64,000 bases of DNA from Sipunculus nudus (Eukaryota; Annelida; Sipuncula; Golfingiida; Sipunculidae), in NCBI GenBank assembly GCA_026874595.1, contig CM049315.1:72897416-72961415 (forward strand), read 5' to 3'. The translations under genes were made by a program, and so were the position numbers. The notes beneath the pieces are model-generated. The model saw only the letters and a program-made list of their open reading frames with translations. It had not been told where the DNA came from and made no database searches. Shown in pieces: positions 11,661 to 23,109 of the stretch (position 1 is the stretch's first letter; the number at the start of each line of letters is the position of its first letter).

Positions 11661-12351
11661 TGCAGACAACATATTTTTTTGTTTGTTTTAAACTCGAAAA
11701 GTTGACAGTTTAGAACTCAGCATGCGACGCATGTGCCTGCATACTGGCTTTATCGTAGGTTGTCCTGGGATATATATTTATCTACATACACCACTCTGCT
11801 AAATATCAAATGATTATCACTGGACTTGACGCAACAGGACCGATCATATCAAGGTGGACCTCAGACGCTACGACGTACATATCATTGTCATTCTTCGACC
11901 AGCTCTCACTTTGGGCTATCAACCTCTACACGGGACGCTAATGCAGTTTGAACATGGAGACTTTAATATAAAGAGGGCAATGGAAAAAAATCGAAACACC
12001 AAAGCCACACTAGCTGTGAGCGATATATTGCCAGCACATTAAAGACTTAAGAATAAATGTACAGCTCAACCGTGCAGTGCTTGGTTCGTGTGAACAATGT
12101 CGGGGAATAGAAAGGAAGCGATCAGGTGCTTGTAAAAGAAAATGAGGTCATGCTGCGGTGTTACAATCACCACAGTCTGTTAGGTCATTTGATGTGAATG
12201 AATGGAGCTGATACACCGAGTAAGATAAACTGTTTTAGTCATCTATTGATTAAGCATTTGCAACTATTCGGGGTAAAAGTCAGTGGCCTACAACTGCAGG
12301 TCTTGTATAGTATGGAATAATGGGCCCAACCGTCAACGAATTTTGGAAGAA
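11661..12351. other. Intergenic DNA, no gene recognised
   Basis: AT-rich, with one short open frame of 62 codons at 11854-12042 that has no recognisable domain and no splice context. I see nothing else. Confidence 0.4.
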
Positions 12352-12817
12352 CATGTACAGTGATGTAGTCGGACATCCGAGTCCGAGTACAAGTCCAGAA
12401 CAATCGAGCCATAGTCCGGGTCCTCGAGGTTCGAGTCAAAGCCCACCTTCTTAGAGTCCGAGTCGTGTGGACCCGAATCGAAGTCCGAGTCAGATAAGAT
12501 CTTCTAACTGAAAGAAAGTCATAAATTAACCATAGGTAAAATGGTAATAATAACTAGTATTTTTATTCCAGTTTAGATATGGTTTACTTGAATGTTTAAT
12601 TACATTTAGCTACAAATGCTCAGCTTAATTTTGTATATATATTTTTGGTGATATCCTTTTGTTAGTTTGCCCATGTATATGAAAGTCATATAGTATGTGA
12701 TAGAGCTTTCTTTTTACTGTACTCGAGATGGACTCGGCCTAACTACTCGAGTCTTTACCTCCGAGTCCAAGTGCAAGTTCGAGTCTAAGAGCCTTGAGTC
12801 CTTCGTCACTGCATGTA
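12352..12817. mobile_element. hAT-like MITE with target duplication
   Basis: A 454-base element at 12358-12811 starts CAGTGATG and ends CGTCACTG (terminal inverted repeats), flanked on both sides by the 6-base duplication CATGTA. Both ends carry many GAGTCCGAGT and GACTCGAG motifs, giving subterminal repeats. There is no coding capacity. A related but divergent copy starts at 31367. CA-start termini and subterminal repeats suggest hAT; six-base duplications occur in some hAT lineages. Confidence 0.7.
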
Positions 12818-12969
12818 AACCCAAATCGAAGTAACTTTTTCGAAGTAACAAGCAAATATATAACATTAATTTACTCGATAACATGTTTATTATTACATCT
12901 AAATCAGCAGGAAATAAGGAGAGCAATCGTCTGCCAGGGAAGGAGGTCACATGACCTTCACATGTTGCC

Positions 12970-13041
12970 ATGGCACCGGAAGGAGTATGGAGATGGATGG
13001 TTGTGATGGGCTCTGCCATATAGTTAACGTCGTATGTACAG
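12970..13041 (+). pseudogene. MCT copy 2 exon 1
   Basis: MAPEGVWRWMVVMGSAI, then a stop. It is 72 bases instead of 70; the two extra bases (TA) precede the GTT codon shared with copies 3 and 4. The donor GTAAAC is preserved. Confidence 0.8.
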
Positions 13042-13336
13042 GTAAACAGGAAACACAAATTTCCCAGTTTTGATCCGTGAAAGTAATTTTATTATGGAAA
13101 AAAATGTTTATCATAGTAGTGTCTATTGCTATCAGCCTCTCGCAGACCAGAGACCGGTAGTAGTGGGATTAATGATCCTGGCTTCTGAATACTAGATATG
13201 TTCAAAGTCAAAGCTGAAATACCGAAACAGGAAATAGCTAACAGTCTCACATATAAGATGTAAAATTGACATTGTGCGAGACCGGGTAGGCTGAATGAAT
13301 CTTACGTGAATTGTGTTCCCTATAGAAAGCAATTCA

Positions 13337-13650
13337 TCATTAAAAAAAAAAATCTGCATTCACTTATTCGGCCCAACATGTTTGGCCCATATTCCCAGGT
13401 TGATTCGTGCAGAAGTGACTCTATATGTGTGAATATACTTGATGTAGTTCCTAAATCCGGATCATGTTCCGGATCCACACCAAAATCTAATTGATTCTTT
13501 ATTTGGTCATTCTCAGAATGCCCTAAAATTTTATTAGATCCCGTTCATGATGGGGTCAGTTAAGTTTTGAACAAACACACACACGCATGGAAACGCACAC
13601 AAATATACTCACGAACAGGGATCAACGCAAATACTCCTGGCGGAAGAAAA
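13337..13650 (-). repeat. Dispersed repeat family R1, minus orientation, in copy 2 intron
   Basis: Reverse complement of sequence also found at 25325-25570, 36785-36935 and 58168-58400 (+), and parallel to 33655-33965 (-). Shared blocks include GCATTCACTTATTCGGCCC, CCTAAATCCGGATCA and ATGCCCT, with a CA-rich stretch at one end. It shows no open frame with domains and is probably a non-autonomous element or SINE-like repeat. Confidence 0.55.
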
Positions 13651-13749
13651 AAAAGCTTTCAGTGTGTTACTAGGTTAAGAGTCACATTATTATAACATTA
13701 TGTATCACATATATTTCCCATTCTTTAATAACATGTTTATCTTTTATAG

Positions 13750-13862
13750 GCTTACAGTGCTCTTTCTGAGTTTTGTATCTTTCCCTGGTGGACAGATTTT
13801 CTTCTGGTGCCACCGAGACCAGTTTGGTGCTGGTTATATTCAACTTCATACATTTTTGTTTG
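13750..13862 (+). pseudogene. MCT copy 2 exon 2
   Basis: Acceptor TTTTATAG, donor GTATGT. It keeps LVDRFSSGATETSLVLVIF, the TM1-2 region, but has TGA where the other copies have GGA. It is 113 bases, one short of the 114 in copies 1 and 3. Confidence 0.8.
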
Positions 13863-13890
13863 GTATGTGATATATAATCTTATGTACAGT

Positions 13891-14010
13891 AAAATCCCGG
13901 TTAACTACCACCTCTATTAGGGGACCACCTAAAAAATAACGACCACTTTATCAAGGTCCATTGGTGGTCGTCATATCCAGGCTTTACTTTACTTCTGGGT
14001 ATGCAGACCA
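13891..14010. repeat. DNA-transposon terminus-like repeat
   Basis: Begins CAGTAAAATCCCGGTTAAC and contains TAACGACCACT and GGTGGTCGTCATA. A related stretch is at 18505-18680. Resembles pogo/Tigger-like termini; the other end was not found. Confidence 0.35.
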
Positions 14011-16230
14011 ACCTACTGCCCTTGATTTATAATCATGTTAACACTTAAAAGCGATCACACCAGTAAAATACTCCATAGAAGAAATTAAAGTCTGTTACTC
14101 TCCCTCTGACTAGCAAAGAGTACTATATCGTAACGTATTATAAAAAAACAGTTTAACTACTAGTTTAAATCCAAAATCCAACATTTTAAGGTGATCAACC
14201 AAGGAATTTAAAAATATTCTGAACAACATAGGTGGCAAGGGTCCCATGTCCTACTCTACTAAACTACGTCGACCCATTCAGTTTCCATCTGATCATTTAG
14301 ACGTAAATCAACTTTGTGTCACGTATAAATTGATTTGGTAGCCTTAAAGATTTTACCGTCAATACTGCACTACATTAATGAATATTAAACCAAATTTCTA
14401 TTTATCCAGTCGAAAGCCTCTTCCATGTCCACCATGGCAATAAACGTTTCTTCGTCCTTTACCAATCAATTTTTTGTTATATTTCTTAACATTAAAATAT
14501 GATCGATACAAGACCAGCCACTTTGTCGAAAACAATGTCCCCCACCTGCTGTCAATCAGAAAAATTCACAGTAAGGCCAAAATAAAAAAAGGTATGGTTC
14601 TCAGTAACTTTTTTCATAAATCAATGCGGGCGGGCGTTTTTTTTTTTATTTTCAATTTTTTGGTATGTTTAAATAAAAATGTCAAACGAAAAGGGAAAAT
14701 CATAATAATAACATATTTATTATGCTGGACAAGTAAAAGCTTAATTTATCTGGACATATATCATATGATGTTTCCACATTTAATTGTCTTGTACCGAATA
14801 TCAAGGAGTTTCTAAATTCCTTTTGAAAGTCATCGGTACCTTTCGACTTTTCCCGTTTCAGATTATTAACTGCATGTTTAACCTATTCAAAAGACATAGG
14901 TAGATTTAACATCAAATAATTTTCATATACATATAGAATTCTCAAGTTTGAACAAGTTTACTCACGTATCCCAGAAAACATCAGATTGAATATACTGCCT
15001 ACTATCGCGCCCTAACTTCTTTCAAACTTTGTCAAAATTGTTCTATCACAATAATACTATTTACATTTACAATTCGTCTTTAAAGATTTTTTGTATATAT
15101 GCCATTTTTTTTCCATATGCCGAGAATTGTATTGGTGGCACTTTGATATTTGTTTTATTGCCAATAATTTTGACCTTTTACATACGCTTTCTTTTTACGT
15201 ATTGATTTATTAATAGTATAATTTCATCCTTGTATGCTTTCCCCAGTGGTGTCACATACGGAGTATTAGTTGGTCCGTGAACATTGTCTTTACAATAATA
15301 TTTTTTTACAAGTTCCTATTTTGTAAATGGTCATTTCATAGTTTTGAGATAAGAATAATCACTAAATTAATGTATCATACTGGTTATTATGAAAAACTAG
15401 CTGCACCCGTGGAAAACCGACAGCTCTGTCTGACGCATAGTTTTGTAGTGAGCTGATAGGAACTAAACGACGCATATTTTAATCCTAACGTTTTGCAGGA
15501 ACTTTTTTCATGTGTTTCACTCATATGATATAAAGATTACTTCTGCTAGAATTCTCCAGGAACGCCCTCCCCTCAAATATCAACATGGAAAGAAAATTTA
15601 TTCTATTCCAGAAATCACACAAAAATAAATTTTGGAAAAAGACGTGAGTTATACAGGATGTAAAAAATTTTTAAGTGAGAAGTTTTTTCCGATAATCAAC
15701 ATAGGTCCTACAGCTTCATTGCTTGGGAAATATAGTAGATATAACGATTGAATAAAGAAGCATTCCACCGTGAAATTATATGAAAGATGCTTTGTATTAC
15801 TTGAAGCTCAGACGACATCGTGAAACACGATGTTTATTTAGTGTAGTCAGTTGAGGGTATCGTCTAAGGCAAGTTAACAGACACATGTGTTATTTGTATA
15901 CACATGCATATGTCGTTGAAGTCTCTTGTACGCGAAACGAATAACTTCCAATGTGAAAAAGGTAGGCCCAGAAAAAAATATTCCAACAGTATTAAATATT
16001 TGGTTTAGGTACTTTAAATTGCCATGGAATGAGCAGGTCTGATGCAAAATTGATAACTCTCTCAGAAAAAAAGAAAGCAGGTTGATATATTTCGATGAAA
16101 GCATTTAATTAGCAAAGAAACCACTTCAGCCTTGGTTCGTTGCATTGTCTTTCAGCAAATTAACGCACAATGTAATATATAGATTTTGCTGAAAATTTAT
16201 ATAGGGGTAGAGTAAAACTGCATCCGTAAT
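14011..16230. other. Intron-equivalent of MCT copy 2, no gene recognised
   Basis: AT-rich DNA without a recognisable domain or exon. The expected position of exon 3 falls in the 13863-19111 interval, but I find no match to its PLASWLAKKYGCR coding sequence. Confidence 0.45.
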
Positions 16231-16239
16231 CCATTACAT

Positions 16240-18245
16240 TTTTGGAGGTAATCGGAATCACCATAATATATTTTTTCTTCAGTGCCATAATCACAATTCC
16301 ACAAAGGAATAATTATAAGGGGCTATTCCTTTGTCCCCGAGTAGAAGCCGCCCATTCGTATGCAGTTGTTCTGCCACTCGCCTGGTGAACCCAAGTTTCT
16401 GAACCATGACATTGTTTTACTTGAAACGTGCACGTATGAACGAACGACTGGTTAGTAGATTCTGGCGGGGGTATCGAAGTCCCCAAGAGATTGAGGACCC
16501 TAAGAACTGTGTGCAATCCCTGGGCTTCCTTTTGAAAAAAGTTTTTATCAAACAACCCATAAATCGGATGAACTATTAAAACCATTGTTATCATGGAAAG
16601 ATACTTCTGAATATAAAAAAAAATCAACATATCTGTCAACCTGTAAAACGGTGATCGTGTAAAGGGTCTAAGCTCTTTGTGTCCACTCAACGGAATAGTG
16701 CTCCCTATTAAAAAATTCATGTGGACTGCGCTTGAATTTAAAATATTGAGTTCCTTTTGACAGAGTAAAATTCCTTAACAGACGATAAAATGAAAATGGG
16801 GTTTAGTAGGTATTACAGGTCGCCTCCTGAAAAAGCGTGACAAGCGAAAAATGTTTTGCTGAACATTTGTTGAGGATAAGTGTAAAGACATATCAATAGT
16901 CCATTTCATTTTGGAGGTAATAAGTATCACCACAATATATATTTTCTTATAAACCTTTATGACAAAGGACCATTCCTTTGTCCCCGTGTGGAAGCCACCC
17001 ATTCGTATTTATTTGTTCTACCACCCGCAAGGTTTCGTGTTATTGAAGCATGACAGTGTTCATATATGAAACGCATACACGTATACACATGATTGATATT
17101 AAGGAGATTGTGGTGAAGACTTGTACCCCGCCCTATTATGGCACCGCTGCTCTAGGCCAATCATAGAGACGGGCGTACAACGCCATCGTATGGACTCCCG
17201 GCAGACTGGTTCCAACTCCAGTATGTATTATATATGATAAAAATAAGCATTTTGTTTGCTCAGAGAAGTTACCAAAGTTTGTTGTACATTACGTGTTACA
17301 TTATTGATTAGAATAATAGATATTAGTAATAAATCAGCTACGCTCTGTGGAATATCAAAGATCCAGTATATCGTATTATCTATACATCCATCATTCATTT
17401 TTTTGTGCAACAACTCATTCTTCAATGTTTGAAAATTAGATATAACTAAAGAAAGTTATTTTATAAGAAATCTTCATGGATTATCAACCAGGATCGCGTG
17501 AACGTCCATGACAACCGGTATGAGCGTGCATACTGGTGTTGGAACCAGTCTAGGTAAGTCAGGAGTTGCAACTGGGAGTACTTAAGATGGCGTTGTACGT
17601 CTTGTCTCTGTGCTTGGCTGTGAGGGCCATAATAGAGCAGGGTACCAGTCTAATTGTGGTGGAAACAGATTCTAGTTTGTGTTATCAATTTAAAAACGTA
17701 CTGGTGATATTTGTTCATGTTTCAATGTCCCTACAGACAACGGATCTTAACAAATATATGTGAACCCCCCCACCTCCCAAGACCCCACCCTACCCGAATG
17801 AAAATTAAGTTGAGGGGCTTCTTTTTGAAAAAAAAACTTCATAAAACACATGACTTGGCCGAACTTTTGAAACCATGGTTATCATGGAAAGATATTTTTG
17901 AATGTATACAAATCAATATACCTGTAACCCATGAAAATTTGTCAAACGGTAGTCACATCACTGGACTCAGTGCCCAGTGTTGACCAAACTGAAAAGCCCT
18001 CGCATTGAAAGCGGAGTCATGTGGTCTTTGGATTAAAAACCTTGACTTCCTTTTGAGAAAGAAAATTCCTTAAGAGGCGTTACAATGGATATGGGGATCA
18101 ATGGGGACAATATAGATCCGCATGACAGCCTATTTCACGGAAATGCCTTTTGGGCAGGACATGCGCTCTGACCATGGACTTAACAGGCCAGTGAAAATAC
18201 CCGTGGCGCCTCCTGATAAAGCGTCACAGGCTCGGAGGACCTTGA
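16240..18245. repeat. Locally duplicated repeat blocks
   Basis: Block a (16240-16450) recurs at 16910-17090: GGAGGTAAT, ATTCCTTTGTCCCCG, GAAGCC(A/G)CCCATTCGTA. Block b (about 16530-16840) recurs at 17815-18230: TTATCATGGAAAGATA, GAGTTCCTTTTGA or GACTTCCTTTTGA, AAATTCCTTAA, then CGCCTCCTGA(A/T)AAAGCGT. The hairpin element at 17105-17662 lies between them. No coding potential. Confidence 0.6.
17105..17662. mobile_element. Long hairpin (inverted-repeat) element
   Basis: The left arm, about 17105-17231, and right arm, about 17522-17662, are imperfect inverted copies. Examples are TTGGAACCAGTCT against AGACTGGTTCCAA, GATGGCGTTGTACG against CGTACAACGCCATC, and TTGTGGTGG against the start of the left arm. 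The AT-rich centre is about 290 bases. Typical of a foldback or MITE; no gene inside. Confidence 0.6.
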
Positions 18246-18504
18246 AGCACAAAAGAAATAGGGGCACCTTATGGGGAAATATTAAAATTATTAATTATTC
18301 AGCTTGGGGGCATAATACCGCAAAATAAAACAAACTTGTCTTAGAGCTCACCACCGATACGTATGCCGAATTTGTGGAGTTAAATCAGAACGAAAGCAGG
18401 TAAACCATGGTCCAGAAAAACCCAGCTCCGTATTAATTATATAGATAATACCTTACCCACATGTATACATGTGTATCTCAATTAAAAATAAAGCAGTATA
18501 TGCA

Positions 18505-18680
18505 GAATAAAACCTCGACTTACGATCTCCTCAGTTTAACGACCATCTCAAAATAATGACCACTCTTTCACGGTCCCAGCTCTTTTTTTGCTCTTTATAC
18601 AGACCTCACTTACGACCATCACGCAAACGTGACCAAGTTATCGAGGTCCCGTCGGTGGTCGTACCTCTGTGCAAGCAAGG
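18505..18680. repeat. DNA-transposon terminus-like repeat
   Basis: Contains AAAACCTCGACTTACGA, TTAACGACCATC, AATAATGACCACT and GGTGGTCGTAC; related to 13891-14010. Non-coding. Confidence 0.35.
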
Positions 18681-19111
18681 AAAACGCATTAATTCATTTA
18701 GTCTACTAAACCAAGACATCGCATCAAATGAATACAAATATACGAGACAGATCTGTGCCTATTGATATTTTCCAGTATTGTTTTGAGTTGGCAGATCGAT
18801 TAAAACAGTAAAATGCACGGAAGAAAGGAGACAGAGGCTTAAGCAACTCAAATTCAGTTTTATTTATCTCATGATGTTCGATCATTCATTTCAGTGTTAA
18901 GCTGTGTGTTAATTAAGGTTTATATAAAAAGCGCCAAATCTCAGCAGGCACTGGTGGAACAGAATAGAAATTTAAAATGTATCCTTCTGAAAGACATTAA
19001 CTTTGGTTCTGTACATGTTTCAAGAGACCAGTTAAAGATATAAAAGTTTCATACAATTTATTTTGAATCAGAATTGTACATTAAAAAGCATTTGTATTTT
19101 ATTATTTTCAG

Positions 19112-19700
19112 GTTTTTGGTCCAGTCTAACGATGGCGCCATCTATGGTCATAGTGAGTCATTACTTTGTCAGAAGAAGATCAAAAGCCATGGCATTGAGT
19201 ACTTTTGGTAGCAGCATCAGTTATATGGCCATGTCTGCGTTCCTGGTCTTGATTCTCGATACCTACTCCTTTCCGGGAGCTTTGTTAAACTCTGCTTACC
19301 TCTCTTGTAACCTTTGTGTGTCTCAGGCCCTCTACCGGTAATTGCGAAAACTATATTTCACAGAAAATGGACAATCATTTGAGAATGATACAGAGAAGGA
19401 AAGTGATGGTACATGCAAAAGGGATCAAACATCTTCAGATACTTACAAATATAAGTCAGATTTACCAGATAATAAAGAGGGGGAGATAAAATCATTAATA
19501 TCCACTCAGGAATCCCACCCGATTGATCAGTGTAGAAACGAGGCAAATGAAGTATTGTCACATGAAAGAGAACTTAATCCAGAATGTTCCGCTGCGTATC
19601 TATCATCAGGTTTAAAGAAATCTTCAAAACAAAAAGACGAGGTTGCCATTTTAAAAAATCTATCGTTTATCATATATGCTTTGACCATTTATTCATACTT
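19112..19700 (+). pseudogene. MCT copy 2 exon 4 (5' part)
   Basis: Acceptor ATTATTTTCAG. It encodes GFWSSLTMAPSMVIVSHYF, then RRRSKAMALSTFG and onward through TM6. TAA at 19339 replaces the Pro codon of copies 1 and 3. After the stop the frame stays open through the hydrophilic loop to LKNLSFIIYALTIYSY, then becomes unrelated. The TM8-TM10 part is missing. Confidence 0.8.
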
Positions 19701-19785
19701 AATTTCATTTTGTCAGATTTTCTTTTTTATTCCCTAGTCCTTAAATTATTAAGTTAAGTATCGTTTATCACTACCCAACAAACGC

Positions 19786-19836
19786 CAACCCAGTATTGGC
19801 GCCCCTCTGTTCTCGAGTTCTGGATCCGCCACTGCT
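19786..19836 (-). mobile_element. DNA transposon end at the broken edge of copy 2 exon 4
   Basis: Reads GCGCCCCTCTGTTCTCGAG, then TTCTGGATCCGCCACTG on +. The reverse complement begins CAGTGGCGGATCCAGAA, a common DNA-transposon terminus. The opposite end was not found. It lies just after the point where exon 4 homology is lost, so an insertion with deletion may have removed the rest of the exon (inference). Confidence 0.45.
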
Positions 19837-20012
19837 ATGAAGCAACTTCATTTTTACGTTCGCGAGCAATATCATGAGGCTGAACTTTGACAATGTTGTT
19901 GGTAAACGATAGCTGTAATGTAGTACCAAGAATCGTATCATACATAAGCACAAGATGGCGCTGACTAACAACTGAGGTGTCACCGTTGGTAATTTTTTTT
20001 TATCAATTTCAG

Positions 20013-20122
20013 GTGTGCTGAAGGACGCTCTACATTCACTCTACATATGGACCATGGTTGGTTTCTGTCTGGTATACACATGTCACCAGGGAGTCAAATT
20101 CGTCAGAGTAAAAATCTGCTAA
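20013..20122 (+). pseudogene. MCT copy 2 exon 5
   Basis: Acceptor CAATTTCAG. It encodes GVLKDALHSLYIW, then TMVGFCLVYTCHQG and a short tail to TAA 20120-20122. It is homologous to exon 5 of copy 1 but lacks about seven residues between the two hydrophobic parts. Confidence 0.75.
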
Positions 20123-20685
20123 AAACACGGAAGGAAGAGTAACAGATAAAATTTAACATTTGTCATCCATATGCCACAGATATGATTAACTATCCGTTAT
20201 TTTTTAAAACATTCAAGAAAATCACTCGGAAAGTGCAAACCTCCGCCAAGGCACTGCCGTTTAATAGGTATTGTCATTATTTCAAAATCTCGGTTTTATG
20301 AGACAGCGGATAATATACCTTGACGGGTGTCAAACGTAAGCGCATAAAATCTATAAATTCAAGGCAAAAGATATTCGTACCACGATTCACCAACTACATG
20401 GTTCATTCACACACGAGGTCATGCTACGTTCATATAAGAATACTACGGACACTATCTGACCAAGCCTTCCCCATGTCACCAGTGTGCCAACTTGATGTCA
20501 ACTAAGCTCAGTTTGCATTAAAATTGGGAAATTCTTTCGGTAGTAACACTTTCAACATATTATTATTGTCCCACATGCGGGCGTTTATTTCCTTTGTTCT
20601 AGTTGTACATTCAAATCGACTTGAATTACAACAAGGTTTGGTGTAAGTCAACCTGCATGACAGTTGTCAAAATAAAAATGCACAA
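20123..20685. other. 3' flank of MCT copy 2
   Basis: Bases 20213-20346 match the 3' flank of copy 1, with one insertion of about 39 bases. Beyond that no gene is seen. Confidence 0.5.
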
Positions 20686-20687
20686 GG

Positions 20688-22320
20688 TTTGTGCTAATTA
20701 GGATAATCGTGCAAAATAACGGACGCATATTTCTCTCTCTCACAAATAATGCGCAACATTTCAATGAATTTTTACGCATGATAAAGTTTACGACTCGGCG
20801 CATCTAATGATATAATTTTTTGTATGTAACATATATATATATATTTTGCTACAAACTGTCGAAAAGGGGTAATTTGCCGAAAATACCTTAAATGACGTCG
20901 TGTCAAAGACGTTTTGAACCGACATAATGAATCAACAGTTACATACATATATACCATGTTAAATAAAAAGATGATTAAAAAATTACAGTCAATATATAAT
21001 ATTATGCATATACGATTATACTTTTTACCTGTATTTATCCACATTTTACTCGATGTACGTTCAAGGTGACGACGTGCTGCCGCCATCCCGTAAACGAATG
21101 TCGAGTGTTTGTGTATTCCGCTGTTCATGTCCCGTGACATGTTCTCTCCTGCTCAATCCTGCTCAATTCAACTTTGTATTTAATGTATGTTTTACTCATT
21201 CAAAATAAATACACACATTTAAAAAATTATTGTTTTTATTTTACATGGTATACACACTATATTTTATGAAGGCGCTTTATTTATTAATGTTTCACTCTCA
21301 AACTTCTGTATGTTTGAACTGTCATATGTCAACATCACTCATGAATGATATAGCACTTAATATCAGGAGACATGGGAGAAACACGTTCATCCACATTATG
21401 TTACAACATATTTTATTATACTCGCATAATAATATCCTTTATTTTTAATAAGATACTTTTAAAAAAATGTGACAACATTCATTAGGTATAATTAATGACA
21501 TTATCAAGGTGTGATCTCATTTGTTAATATTGATATACGGTGTGACCACATTTAAATATATACTTATATCATAATATTCCTAATTTTTATCTATATTAAA
21601 TCCTATTCCCCCCAACCAATTGACTATATTCATTACCAATTAAAATAGGTGTGACCACATTTTATTAGACCAGCCAATCAAGTTTGTATTATATATTTAA
21701 TATTATAAAATGTGGTCACATATGGTGTAACAACATTTTTTACCAATAAATATTGACAAGAATAAGGTGTGGCCACATTTAGTTTGACCAGCCATATAAG
21801 TTTGTATTATATATAACATTATATATCAAAAGTGGAAAAATGTGGTCACACCAAATGTGATCACATTTTATGATTTTAAATATAATACTTATTTAATTGG
21901 CTGGCCAAATAAAACTGGCGGCACGACGTTGTCAACTTGCTTTAAATCTTAGGAAATATGGCTATTTAGAGGTAAAATTGTCTTTCTATCTATGCATCAA
22001 AAGATATATTGACTGTAATGTTTTGTTAGACATCATCTTTTTTGTTTAATATGGTATGTTTGTACATTACTGTGGTTTCATGACGTTGGCTGAGAACGTC
22101 TTTGGCACGACTTCATTTGGGGTATTTTAGGAAAACTACCCTTTTCGAAAGTTTGTAGCAAATATATTTATATTTAACTCACAAAAAAATGATATAATTA
22201 GATGCGCCGGATCGTCAACTTTAACCTACGACATTTTTTTATTGAAATGTGGTCACACTTTTTTGTGAGACCATGGAATATGGATCCGTTACTTTGCACG
22301 ATACTTTGCACCCTAATGAG
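20688..22320. mobile_element. 1.6-kb foldback element with ~400-base arms
   Basis: The left arm, about 20688-21110, and right arm, about 21910-22320, are imperfect inverted copies. Shared blocks include GATATAATTAGATGCGCCG (right) with its complement on the left, TTGACTGTAAT, TTTAAT or TTTAAC then ATGGTAT, and CCGTTA(C/T)TTTGCACGAT. The ~800-base centre is AT-rich and carries inverted and direct copies of GTGTGACCACATTT. The minus strand of the left arm has a short ATGGCGGCAGCACGTCG frame followed by GTAAAA, which could be a relic exon. No transposase is seen. Confidence 0.6.
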
Positions 22321-23109
22321 TATAGTAACTCCATCTAACTGGCCATAGCTTACAAGGAGACCTATGGTAAATCATAGGCTGTTCGAGAGCCCTGGGAGTT
22401 TCTTTGCGACATTCGACTTAATGATAATGTTTTGATATCTCAAATAAAAGGTCGTTATCCTCATTATTCGAATTTTTTTACCGAAATCATATGTAAAATA
22501 CATTTCGCATTATTTTTCACTTAACATATCGTTTCATATAAGGACTGATCAGTGGTGATAAGTGGCAAACATATCTGCCCTGTGTTCTCCCCAAGCCACA
22601 TCGAGCCAGCAGCCTCTGGGGGTAAACTTGTTACAATGTATCACCTACCAACGTAGCGGGCAGCCTGCCAACCAAAGGGCTCGATTTTTTATTAACAGAA
22701 GACGTTGAGGTGGCAGTACAGGCTATAAGGTTCGGATCTATTGTAGTATAAGTAAATGTTCACGCCATTTCTAACAGTACTTTTTCAGTTTCATCTACTT
22801 GTCGGGCTTTCATTTTCCCCGAGGTAGGACGTTATACTGTTGGGGAAAAATGAATATTATATTCACGTTTGACTTACGTGTATTCGTGCAGCAGTTATTA
22901 ATAACGAGGCTGATTTTACTCGGACAGTTCGTCTTTTCGTCCGTCATGACGGCTTGACAGCGGAAACTGCGGTAGCCGAAACAGCTTCAAACTTTGATCA
23001 GTTCTCGCCGACCATGTAAGCATCAGATGTCAAATATTACCACACAGCAAATATTTTGAGCCGATCGGCCCTTAGGATGGGTGACTTGTATCATGACTCG
23101 CAGGCCCCT
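22321..23109. other. Intergenic DNA, no gene recognised
   Basis: Contains a GC-richer stretch (22560-22690) without an open frame of interest. I see no domain, RNA gene or clear repeat boundary. Confidence 0.4.

Larger units (their letters stand above)
12970..20122 (+). pseudogene. MCT copy 2: decayed SLC16-type transporter
   Basis: Recognisable pieces are exon 1 (12970-13041), exon 2 (13750-13862), exon 4 (19112 to about 19700) and exon 5 (20013-20122). No exon 3 was found between 13863 and 19111, which is filled with repeats. Lesions: in exon 1 GGWGW has become GVWRW and a two-base insertion gives TAG at 13021; exon 2 has TGA for a Gly codon and one lost base before its donor; exon 4 has TAA at 19339 just after TM6 and ends in unrelated sequence after the VAILKNLSFIIYAL segment. 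It is non-functional as a transporter. Its continuous loop sequence helps locate the frameshift in copy 1. Confidence 0.85.

Noticed and set aside
21040-21140. First exon on minus (ATGGCGGCAGCACG then GTAAAA) as a host gene
   Set aside because: It lies in the arm of the foldback element and no further exon was found.
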